Assembly: GCA_046726375.1 (NCBI GenBank) | Contig: JBKPAJ010000033.1 | Span: forward strand, 1 to 56,541 | From: DASPWV01 sp046726375 | Lineage (GTDB): Bacteria > Acidobacteriota > Vicinamibacteria > Vicinamibacterales > UBA2999 | Direction: 5' to 3' | Length of the DNA: 56,541 bases | Part shown: positions 49,386-56,541 of the stretch, piece after piece | How positions within the stretch are numbered: position 1 is the first letter of the stretch | Layout: each line of letters begins with the position of its first letter | Notes under the pieces: model-generated | Seen by the model: only the letters and a program-made list of their open reading frames with translations | Database searches by the model: none | What the model was told of the DNA's origin: nothing | Translations under genes and position numbers: made by a program

Positions 49386-50477
49386 GTGCCGTTTGATCTC
49401 GAGGAGGTTGGCTGGGACGAACAATGGGCGGCCGCCTTTGCCCCACACGCCGCGAGCGGTCTCATTCCCGCACGCGTCGCCATCGAGTTCAACCACATCT
49501 ACCGCGTCTTCACCGACCGCGGTGAAGTCAACGCACAGCAGGCCGGGCGCATCCTCCATCGCGCCGGCGGCCGTCACGAGCTCGCCGCGGTCGGCGATTG
49601 GGTTGCCGTCAGGCTGGCGTCTGACGCGAAAAGCGGCATCATCGAGGCGATTCTTCCGCGGCGGAGCAAGTTCTCGCGCAAAGTGGCGGGTGAGGTTACC
49701 GAGGAACAGATGGTTGCGGCCAACATCGACACCGTGTTCCTCGTCATGGGTCTCGACCTCGACTACAACCCGCGGCGCCTCGAACGATACCTGATGATGT
49801 CGTACGAGAGCGGCGCCACTCCGGTCGTGCTCCTGAGCAAAGCGGATTTGAGTGACGACGTGCCTGCGCGGGTCGCCGAAATCGAGACGCTGGCGCTGGG
49901 GACCCCGGTGCACGCCGTTAGCGCCAAACCGCGAGGCGGCGCGTTGCCGTACGGTGTGGAGATTGTCGAGACCTATTTGGGACGCGGGCGCACGGGCGCG
50001 TTGCTTGGATCGTCGGGCGTCGGGAAGTCAACACTCGTCAACGCGCTGCTCGGAACCGAAACGCTCAAGACTACGGCAGTGCGGGAGCACGACTCGCGCG
50101 GCCGCCACACCACGCGTCATCGGCAATTGATCGTCCTGCCTGGGGACAAGGGCCTGCTGATCGACACACCCGGAATGCGTGAGCTGCAGTTGTGGGTGGC
50201 GGAAACGGCAAAGGAGAGCTTCGAAGACATCGAGGCGTTGGCCGCGCACTGTCATTTCACTGACTGCCGGCACCGCGAGGAGCCGCGCTGCGCGGTGAAG
50301 CAGGCCGTGGCCGAAGGACGCTTACCGGCCGAACGCCTCGCGAGCTATCACAAGCTCGAAGACGAAGTGCGCACGCTCGAGGCAAGAAAAGACGCGCGCG
50401 CGCAGATCGACGCCAAGCGGCGCTGGAAGAGCGTCAACAAGGCGATGAAGCAACTGTATAAGGATCGTGATCGCTGA
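49386..50477 (+). CDS. rsgA: Small-ribosomal-subunit biogenesis GTPase RsgA
   Basis: 363 residues from GTG 49386, directly after the upstream stop. OB domain first, then a circularly permuted GTPase: G4 LSKADL precedes G1 LGSSGVGKST and G3 DTPGMREL. The zinc knuckle reads CHFTDCRHREEPRC. Role: late 30S maturation, releasing RbfA. The basic C-terminal helix (RAQIDAKRRWKSVNKAMKQL) is typical. Confidence 0.95.
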   Translation: MPFDLEEVGWDEQWAAAFAPHAASGLIPARVAIEFNHIYRVFTDRGEVNAQQAGRILHRAGGRHELAAVGDWVAVRLASDAKSGIIEAILPRRSKFSRKVAGEVTEEQMVAANIDTVFLVMGLDLDYNPRRLERYLMMSYESGATPVVLLSKADLSDDVPARVAEIETLALGTPVHAVSAKPRGGALPYGVEIVETYLGRGRTGALLGSSGVGKSTLVNALLGTETLKTTAVREHDSRGRHTTRHRQLIVLPGDKGLLIDTPGMRELQLWVAETAKESFEDIEALAAHCHFTDCRHREEPRCAVKQAVAEGRLPAERLASYHKLEDEVRTLEARKDARAQIDAKRRWKSVNKAMKQLYKDRDR

Positions 50478-50486
50478 TCGGTGTCA

Positions 50487-50635
50487 GTTACAAGTTCAAA
50501 GTTCAAAGTTCAAAGTGAGTTACGAAGTTGGAAAGTTTGATCCTGAACTTCCAACTTCACTTTCCAATTTCAATTCCACTCTTCCAACTTACAACTTCCC
50601 AACTCACTTTGAACTTTGAACTTTGAACTTGTAAC
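50487..50635. repeat. AAGTTCAAAG repeat forming a long inverted repeat
   Basis: The left arm 50487-50521 (starting GTTACAAGTTC) and right arm 50601-50635 (ending GAACTTGTAAC) are exact 35-bp reverse complements. Both are built from GTTCAAA units. The 79-bp centre contains AACTTCCAACTT-type repeats that can also pair. It lies between convergent rsgA and the S9 peptidase and is strongly AT-rich compared with both genes. Confidence 0.93.
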
Positions 50636-50644
50636 TTCCGCGCC

Positions 50645-52705
50645 TCAGCGCGCAGCGGTGGGCGCGGGACTCTCCAGCCGTCGCTTCATCCAGCCAAACA
50701 CCTGCTCGTGCCAGTACTTGCTGTTGAGCGCCTTCAACACCCAGTGCCCTTCATCCGGGAAGATCAGCATCTCGCTCGGCACGTTCTGCCGTCGTAGCGT
50801 GGTGAAGAGTTGAATGCCCTGATCCACTGGCACGCGGTAGTCGAGCTCGTTGGTGATCACCAGCGTCGGCGTTTTGATCTGCGGCGCGAAGCGGTGCGGC
50901 GACCACTTGGCGATGTTCTCGCGTGCGGTGGCGGACCACGCCACGCCGCCCATTTCCCATTCCGGGAACCACAATTCCTCAGTCGATCCCATCATTGATT
51001 CGAGGTTGTAGACGCCGTCGTGGCTGACAGCCGCCTTGAAGCGGTTGGTGTGTCCGATGATCCAATTCACGGCGTAGCCGCCATAGCTCGCGCCGGCAAT
51101 GCCCATACGCTGCGAGTCCACGTATGGCAGCTTCGCGACGTTGTCGACCACCGCGTTGATGTCCACCATCACCTTGCCGCCCCAGTCCTGCGAGATCTCG
51201 TCGACGAACTTCTGACCAAAGCCCGTCGAGCCGCGTGGATTCGGAGCCGCGATCACCCAACCCTGCGCCGACCATAGCGAGGGATTCCATCGCGCCGACC
51301 ACGCGTCTTCCCAGGCACTCTGTGGACCGCCGTGAATCAGAAAGACGACCGGGTACTTTTTGGTTGTGTCGAAGTTGGGTGGCTTGATCAGCCAATACTG
51401 CACTTGCGCGCCTGCGGCGCCCGCCACGGTCAGACTTTCCGGCTGCGAGAACGCCACGTCCTTCAGCCAGGCTTCGTTTTCGCGGGTCAACTGCTTCGTC
51501 TCGCCGCCGAGGCTCACACGATAGAGATCGGTCGGCGCCGTCATCGTGTTCTTGCCGATCACGGCAAAATCGCGTCCCACTTCCAGACCGGCAATCGCGC
51601 CCCCTTTCGCGACCACTTTGGGAGTGCCACTGGGATACGCGACCGAGTAGACGTTCACGACACCGCGATCCTGTGCGGTGAAAAGAATCGAGGCGCCATC
51701 CGGCGTGAACTTGAAATTCTCAACCGACAGATCAGGGGTTTCGAAGACGGTCTGGCGCTGACCGCTCGCGGCGTCGATCACGTCGAGGTACCAGCGATCG
51801 GACTCGAAGCCGGGGCGGCGTTGGGCGCGCGTGACAATCTTGCGCCCGTCACGCGTCCACACCGGCTGCATGTCGGCCGCCTTGTTCGTGGTGGTGAGCT
51901 TGCGCGCGGTTCCGCCGGTGATCGGCACCATCCAGATGTCGTGATTGGTCGTCCACGACTCGGCATCGCCGCCTTCGCGATTGGAGACAAACGCGATCTG
52001 TTTCCCGTCCGGCGAGAAGGAGAACCCGTTGTCTTCGTTGAAGAACGGCGGCGAGTCGAAATCGCCTGGCGTGACGTCGGTTGTGCGGCCGCTGTCAATT
52101 TCGGTGACGAAGATGTGATGCCGCAACTCCTCGCGCCAGTCGGACCAATGGCGGAAGAGCAACCGTTTGACGTGATGCACCTTCACGGGATTCTTTTCGG
52201 CTTCTTCCGCGCGGCCCGCGTTGCATGCCTCGTCCGGACAGTCCGGATAGACATCCGACACATACGCGATACGGGTGCCGTCGGGCGCATACACAACGGG
52301 CGTCTGCACACCCATCGCCAGCTTGGTGATCTGCTTTGGATCGCTGCCGTCCGCGCCTGCCACAAACACCTGTGGCGCGCCCGCGCGCGTGGAGACAAAC
52401 GCAATCCGCTTGCCATCTCGTGCGAAGAGCGGCGTCGTCTCCGAGGCGTCGCCGCCCACCAGCATCTTTGGCGCTGCGGACCCGTCGGCCAGCACCGTCC
52501 AGATGTCGGCATTGCGTTTACCGGTCTGTCCGTTGGTTACGCTGCGTACGTAGGCAACTGTCGCGCCGTCCGGCGTTAGCGCCGGCTCGGTGACCCGCAC
52601 CGCGGTAATCAAATCGTCGATGGTCATCGCACGACCCGCGGCGGCCTCGACGCCGATCCAGCCGGTCACCCCCGCCACTGCACACCAGAACAGAACGTGT
52701 TTCAT
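50645..52705 (-). CDS. S9-family prolyl-oligopeptidase-like peptidase, exported
   Basis: 686 residues from ATG 52705; an ATG at 52741 adds 12 residues before the signal peptide. Signal HVLFWCAVAGVTGWIGVEAAAG. N-terminal beta-propeller built of WD40/TolB-like repeats (DGKRIAFVSTRAG, DGTRIAYVSD), then an alpha/beta hydrolase with Ser in GIAGASYGGYAVNW, Asp in TNELDYRVP and His in DEGHWV. Expected dipeptidyl/acyl-aminoacyl peptidase in the periplasm. Confidence 0.93.
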   Translation of the reverse strand: MKHVLFWCAVAGVTGWIGVEAAAGRAMTIDDLITAVRVTEPALTPDGATVAYVRSVTNGQTGKRNADIWTVLADGSAAPKMLVGGDASETTPLFARDGKRIAFVSTRAGAPQVFVAGADGSDPKQITKLAMGVQTPVVYAPDGTRIAYVSDVYPDCPDEACNAGRAEEAEKNPVKVHHVKRLLFRHWSDWREELRHHIFVTEIDSGRTTDVTPGDFDSPPFFNEDNGFSFSPDGKQIAFVSNREGGDAESWTTNHDIWMVPITGGTARKLTTTNKAADMQPVWTRDGRKIVTRAQRRPGFESDRWYLDVIDAASGQRQTVFETPDLSVENFKFTPDGASILFTAQDRGVVNVYSVAYPSGTPKVVAKGGAIAGLEVGRDFAVIGKNTMTAPTDLYRVSLGGETKQLTRENEAWLKDVAFSQPESLTVAGAAGAQVQYWLIKPPNFDTTKKYPVVFLIHGGPQSAWEDAWSARWNPSLWSAQGWVIAAPNPRGSTGFGQKFVDEISQDWGGKVMVDINAVVDNVAKLPYVDSQRMGIAGASYGGYAVNWIIGHTNRFKAAVSHDGVYNLESMMGSTEELWFPEWEMGGVAWSATARENIAKWSPHRFAPQIKTPTLVITNELDYRVPVDQGIQLFTTLRRQNVPSEMLIFPDEGHWVLKALNSKYWHEQVFGWMKRRLESPAPTAAR

Positions 52706-52727
52706 AGGAATCGCTCTCTTGTCCACG

Positions 52728-54080
52728 TTACCACGCGGCACGTGTCATTCCGGCAAACGCTCCTGCGCCGCCGAAGTGACACGCGCCCTCGGAAACAAAA
52801 GGCGCGACTTTCTCCCGCGCGGCAGTCGCTTCGTTCCGGGACGAAAATCTCCCCACAAACAGTCGCCGCCGGATCGCGCCGTCGCCGCCGGGCACATCGA
52901 TGACGTACACCGGCAACTGCTGCGAACGCACCACGGCGTCGGCCCGTTCCGCGTCGCGCGGCGCGTCGAAGGAGGCGACGAGCACTGAGAATCCGCTTGT
53001 GCCAATCGGCGCCGGACCACCGGCCGGCGTGACGTCGGAAGGTGGTGGCGCCGTCAACGGCGGCCAGGTGGCGGGACGAGCGGCGGGCCGCATTTCAGGC
53101 AGTGCCCCCGAGCGCGACATCGTGAACGGATTTCCAAACGCCAGCACAAGGTACGCAGCGATAACGAGCACGAGCCCACTGATCATGGAGACTGCAATGA
53201 CGGCAGCACGACGGACAGCGTGCCGCATGGAATCGCGCCGCTGTACCGATTCCGGCACGCTCAGTCCAAGCGCCGAAGCGCCGTTCAGAATCAGCGCGTC
53301 CGTGATTTTGCTAGTCTGCGCTTCGGCCGCGCCCATCAGCGCGCGATCGCACAGCAGATTGATCACGCGCGGCACACCGCCGGAGATGGCCTGAACGAGA
53401 CCGATCGCGCCTGGTGTCAATGTCACCGGCCGCGCCGCTCGATGAGTGATGTAGGCGTCTGTTTCTTCACGATTGAGCGGCTTGAGCAAGCAGCGAATCG
53501 AGATGCGCTGATCGAGTTGCTGCAACTCCGCCTGGCGCAGGACGTCGAGCAGGTTCAGCTGTCCGACGAGCACGATTTGCAACAGCTTTCGTTCGTCGGT
53601 CTCGAGGTTGGAAAGAATGCGAATCTCCTCGAGCACTTCAGCTGAGAGATGCTGCGCTTCGTCGATGATCAGCACCGCGCTGCCATGCAGCGGCGCCAGC
53701 GACGTGCAATGTGCGAATCAGCACGTGTTTGCTCGCCGACGCGAGCCGGCCGGTCCGAACGGCCGAGCGCGTGGCCACGCCAAAGCTCAAAGCACTTCGC
53801 GAAGCAGTTCCTCGACCGTCAGGAAGGGATTCAGAATCAGCGCGGTGAAGGTGGTGGGATCGAACTGCTCGAGGATCGTGCGGCTCAGCGTCGTCTTGCC
53901 GGTGCCGATTTCTCCCGGTCAGGACGATAAAACCTTCCTCGTCGACGAATCGCCTGCCACACTTGCTGCAGCGCGATGTCGTGCGATTCACTCCGATATA
54001 GAAACCGCGGGTCGGGCGCAAGAGTGAAAAGGCGGTTGGACGAACCCGTAGTACTCCTCGTACATGCTGAGGTGGAACAT
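52728..54080 (-). pseudogene. ExeA/GspA-like AAA ATPase with transmembrane and SPOR domains, frameshifted
   Basis: Reading MYEEYYGFVQPPF (ATG 54065; 54080 alternative) to Walker A TGE-IGTGKTT, then SFGVATRSAVRTGRL, Walker B VLIIDEAQHLSAEV and sensor LVGQLNLLDVL is an ExeA-type ATPase. After it come a transmembrane helix (VIAVSMISGLVLVIAAYLVLAF), a Pro-rich linker and a SPOR-like domain (FSVLVASFDAPRDAERADAV). The part 52728-53675 is one open frame; 53675-54065 needs about five frame changes, several at T or G runs (near 54030, 53965, 53925, 53800, 53695). ExeA-like proteins with a SPOR or other peptidoglycan domain help place secretion or pilus machinery. Confidence 0.8.
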
Positions 54081-54163
54081 CCCAGCGTAACAGCAAGTAC
54101 AGAGGCCTTCGCATCGCCCGGCGCGATGGTCGGTTGTGCATCTTCAGGTCCAACTCGGCCTCG

Positions 54164-54700
54164 TTACCAACCCGCGCCGTCCCGACCGGCGGTTTGCGCG
54201 AGCTCGCGCCTCACGACCTCGCCCGTGCGCTGCGCCGCCTGCGTGTCCCATTGCTCAGACCGTTCACGGTTCTCAACGCCGATATGACGATAATGCGCCG
54301 ACAACGTAGCGGTGTCGACCACCGCAGGCGCCTCGCCGATTTCTGCGACGTGCTGCAGTTCGTGCGCGAGGGTCGCGACGAGTTGCGATTTCGTCAGCTC
54401 GGGATTGAGTGAAATACGGACGTAGCGGAAATCCTTGGTGGCCGTGACCCAGGTGACGCGCCCTCCGAGGCGGCCGCGAAGCTGCGGTTGCATCTCGATG
54501 TAGACGATCACGTCGAGCTGGTCGATGTGCTGCAGCACTTTGCGGAAGGAGTACGAACGCAGACGGCCTTCGGCAAGCGCCGATGCGGAGCGGGCGTCAG
54601 CCGCGCGCACGCGGACGACGAGCGGACTCGTGCTGGCAGCGACAGGGGTGATTCCAACCGCAAGGACGATCAGCAAGGTGAGGAACGCGGACGGTCGCAT
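54164..54700 (-). CDS. Exported HELQH putative metal-dependent protein
   Basis: 178 residues with a signal peptide (FLTLLIVLAVGITPVAAS). The centre has LVATLAHELQHVAEIGEAP, an HExxH zinc-type motif in a helix, preceded by YVRISLNPELTKSQ. A third ligand is not certain. Overall it looks like a small secreted metalloprotease-type fold. GGGAGG lies six bases before ATG 54700. It is divergent from the cyclophilin gene, with a 160-bp gap. Confidence 0.72.
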   Translation of the reverse strand: MRPSAFLTLLIVLAVGITPVAASTSPLVVRVRAADARSASALAEGRLRSYSFRKVLQHIDQLDVIVYIEMQPQLRGRLGGRVTWVTATKDFRYVRISLNPELTKSQLVATLAHELQHVAEIGEAPAVVDTATLSAHYRHIGVENRERSEQWDTQAAQRTGEVVRRELAQTAGRDGAGW

Positions 54701-54851
54701 AGCAGCCTCCCGCCTCGCAGCCGCACCTCCTCCTCAAACCAAACGCGTCCAACCCAGAGTCCACCCTCGGGCAGAGTAGACGGGGCGAGTCGGTGAACGG
54801 TTCGTTGCGATGTCGCGATTGCTGACGTGAATCGTGGGACGAGCGGAAGAG

Positions 54852-54857
54852 TAGAAT
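54852..54857 (+). promoter_or_regulatory. -10 hexamer of a probably leaderless cyclophilin transcript
   Basis: TAGAAT ends six bases before ATG 54864; no Shine-Dalgarno sequence is present. Confidence 0.4.
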
Positions 54858-54863
54858 CGCGCG

Positions 54864-55949
54864 ATGCGCGCCCGCCTCCTCGTCCTGATGCTGCTATTTC
54901 CCAGCCTCGTCGCGGCGCAACCAGCCGACGCGCTGCGCAACAAGCAAGCGGTCATCGAAACGCCGATGGGCACCATCGTCATCGATCTACTCGCCGAACG
55001 TGCGCCCAGTCACGTGGCGTTGTTCATCCAAACGGCACGTCAAGGCGGCTACGACGGCACCACCTTTCATCGCGTGGTGCGACAGGGAATCATCCAGGGT
55101 GGAGATCCGTTGTCGAAGGATCCGGCGGCGAAGGCCCGCTACGGAACCGGCGGCTTGAATCTGTTGAAGGCGGAAATCAATCCGGAGAAGCACACGCGCG
55201 GGGCAGTGTCGGCTGTGCTGATCCCGAACCGGCCCGACAGCGCGGGGACACAGTTCTTCATCTGCATCATCGACCAGCCGGTGCTCGATGGGCAGTACAC
55301 CGTGTTCGGCCGCGTCAGCGAGGGCATTCTCGTGGCGCAGAAGGTTTCGGAGATCGCGGCCGATGAGAAGGGTGCGCCGATCGAGCGCATCGAGATGAAG
55401 AAGGTCACCATTCGAGACAAGCCGGCGCCCACGGCCGAGCCGTTCTCAACCGAAAGCGCGCAGGAGTTGGCGGCATATCGCGCCGTGCTCGAGACGTCGA
55501 TGGGAGACATTGGGCTCGAGTTCACGCCGGAGAAGGCGCCCGAGCACGTCCGTAACTTCCTCCGTCTTGCCGGCGCGGGTGTCTACGACGGCACGAGCTG
55601 GCATCGAGTGGTGAAGGGGTTCGTCATTCAAACGGGGCATTTGCCAACGCGCCACGAGCCGCTGAACGAAGGGCAACAGAAATACGTGCGCGATCTCAAG
55701 GCCGAGTTCAATGATCTGCCTCACGTTCTGGGGACCCTGTCGATGGCGCGCCTTGCCGAACCGGACACCGCCAGCACGTCGTTCTTCATCGTCACGGCGC
55801 GCGCGCAGATGCTCGACAACAAGTACACCGCGTTTGGGCGCGTGGTGAGCGGCATCGACGTGGTCCAGAAGATTGAAGCCGTTGCCGTGAACGGTGAGAC
55901 GCCCGTCGAGCGCGTGGAGTTGAAGCGCGTCAGAATCGAGAAGCGTTAA
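54864..55949 (+). CDS. Exported peptidyl-prolyl isomerase with two cyclophilin domains
   Basis: 361 residues. Signal LLVLMLLFPSLVAAQ, then two cyclophilin-type domains in tandem: residues about 30-185 (YDGTTFHRVVRQGIIQGGDP, AGTQFFICIIDQPVLDGQYTVFGRV) and about 205-360 (YDGTSWHRVVKGFVIQTGH, TSFFIVTARAQMLDNKYTAFGRV). The first has the FHRV and QFFI elements; the second has WHRV and SFFIV, slightly diverged. Role: proline cis-trans isomerisation in the periplasm, helping envelope protein folding. Confidence 0.92.
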   Translation: MRARLLVLMLLFPSLVAAQPADALRNKQAVIETPMGTIVIDLLAERAPSHVALFIQTARQGGYDGTTFHRVVRQGIIQGGDPLSKDPAAKARYGTGGLNLLKAEINPEKHTRGAVSAVLIPNRPDSAGTQFFICIIDQPVLDGQYTVFGRVSEGILVAQKVSEIAADEKGAPIERIEMKKVTIRDKPAPTAEPFSTESAQELAAYRAVLETSMGDIGLEFTPEKAPEHVRNFLRLAGAGVYDGTSWHRVVKGFVIQTGHLPTRHEPLNEGQQKYVRDLKAEFNDLPHVLGTLSMARLAEPDTASTSFFIVTARAQMLDNKYTAFGRVVSGIDVVQKIEAVAVNGETPVERVELKRVRIEKR

Positions 55950-55961
55950 GCCCGCCGATTT

Positions 55962-56130
55962 CTTGGACGCAGATAAAACGCAGATAACGCAGATAAACGC
56001 AGATGGAACGCAGATAAACGCAGATGGAACGCAGATAAACGCAGATGGAACGCAGATAAACGCAGATAAAAGGCAGTGGAGCTAGATAAAACAAGACAAG
56101 GAACGCAGATGGAACACAGATCGGCGTTTC
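55962..56130. repeat. ACGCAGATAA/ACGCAGATGG short-unit tandem repeat
   Basis: Alternating ACGCAGATAA and ACGCAGATGGA units after the cyclophilin stop, followed by decayed pieces to about 56155. Same unit as 36726-36905. It lies between convergent genes. Confidence 0.9.
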
Positions 56131-56194
56131 ATCCGGGCTATCTGAGCTGAACCTTATCTGGGTCGCCGCCGACGAGCGAAGCTGAAAGCGCGTT

Positions 56195-56541
56195 TCAGCG
56201 CATCTCGTTAGGTGTGCCGGAAAACGTATAACACCACGCTTCGCCTTCGAGCACCGTTTCGCCCGTTTGTCTCTTGATGCGCATGGCCAGCGCAGTCACC
56301 GGCTTCGACTCGTGAACCTTCACCACCTCGGCTTCAGCGGTAATCGTGTCGCCGATGTAGACGGGCGCGGTGAACTTCCAGTTTTGACTGAGAAACACCG
56401 AACCGGGGCCGGGCATGTCGGTGGCAACGAGCGCGTGAAGCAGACCGGTGGTGATCCCTCCCTGCACGACGAGCCGCCCGAACTTGGTTTGTGCAGCGAA
56501 CTTCTCGTCGTAGTGCAGCGGGTTGCGATCGCCGGTGATTT
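56195..56541 (-). CDS. MaoC-like (R)-hydratase domain protein, 5' partial
   Basis: The frame is open to the window edge. The first visible residues ITGDRNPLHYDEKFAAQTKFGRLVVQGGITTGLLHAL contain the hydratase-2 motif (D..N..H in GDRNPLHYD), then VYIGDTITAEAEVVKV. MaoC-like proteins hydrate enoyl-CoA or act in polyketide/fatty-acid-related steps. The true start lies outside the window. Confidence 0.9.
   Translation of the reverse strand, partial: ITGDRNPLHYDEKFAAQTKFGRLVVQGGITTGLLHALVATDMPGPGSVFLSQNWKFTAPVYIGDTITAEAEVVKVHESKPVTALAMRIKRQTGETVLEGEAWCYTFSGTPNEMR

Noticed and set aside
1..56541. tRNA, rRNA, riboswitch or transposase genes
   Set aside because: I looked for tRNA T-loop words, rRNA segments and transposase motifs and recognised none; a covariance-model scan could still find one.

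Overview
The window reads as a chromosomal segment from a high-GC, Gram-negative, respiring bacterium. Evidence is LpxB (lipid A), outer-membrane barrels, lipoproteins, many multihaem cytochromes c and an NrfD-type quinone module. Gene content, many exported small proteins and a heavy load of short-unit intergenic repeats resemble uncultured Acidobacteriota, perhaps Vicinamibacteria. That assignment is inference; no rRNA or tRNA gene was recognised to confirm it.

Layout. 1-3.4 kb: lpxB (5' end outside the window) tightly coupled to three exported proteins (unknown, matrixin-like protease, beta-barrel). 3.6-11.7 kb: aconitase, queG, yqgE, an M49-like peptidase, a NifU-like scaffold, a sigma-54 activator and a GNAT-like protein. 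12.1-16.9 kb: a tiny gene, an orphan glutamyl-tRNA reductase C-terminal domain, then a cytochrome cluster (11-haem cytochrome c, cytochrome b, six-haem NapC/NirT-type, class I cytochrome c). 17.1-23.4 kb: a copper island (csoR, copA, two cupredoxins, a small exported protein, cytochrome c, outer-membrane barrel) with two face-to-face promoters over one G-rich box. 23.4-29.9 kb: NDP-forming acyl-CoA synthetase, FmdB, then tetrahaem cytochrome + four-cluster ferredoxin + NrfD + a multispan membrane protein. 29.9-36.7 kb: GT-C type membrane glycosyltransferases around a broken glycosidase. 37-56.5 kb: typA, PrcB-like lipoprotein, an mreB remnant, amt and gltB (nitrogen assimilation), an unknown protein/2Fe-2S ferredoxin/TerC operon, two alpha/beta hydrolases, rsgA, an S9 peptidase, an ExeA-like ATPase with a SPOR domain, a HELQH protein, a double cyclophilin and a partial MaoC-like protein.

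Two patterns cut across the window. First, at least eight loci carry short-unit (about 7-11 bp) imperfect repeats, several folded into long inverted repeats. Three are intragenic: GltB appears to carry two in-frame insertions and QueG one, the latter of the GC-palindrome type. Second, genes with several frameshifts or a single in-frame stop (11-haem cytochrome, cytochrome b, tetrahaem cytochrome, ferredoxin, GH36-like gene, mreB remnant, exeA-like gene) sit beside long intact genes. Some lesions lie at homopolymers, so assembly error and real decay cannot be separated from sequence alone.

Most starts of isolated genes show either a Shine-Dalgarno sequence or a -10-like hexamer 6-9 nt before the ATG, the latter suggesting leaderless transcripts.
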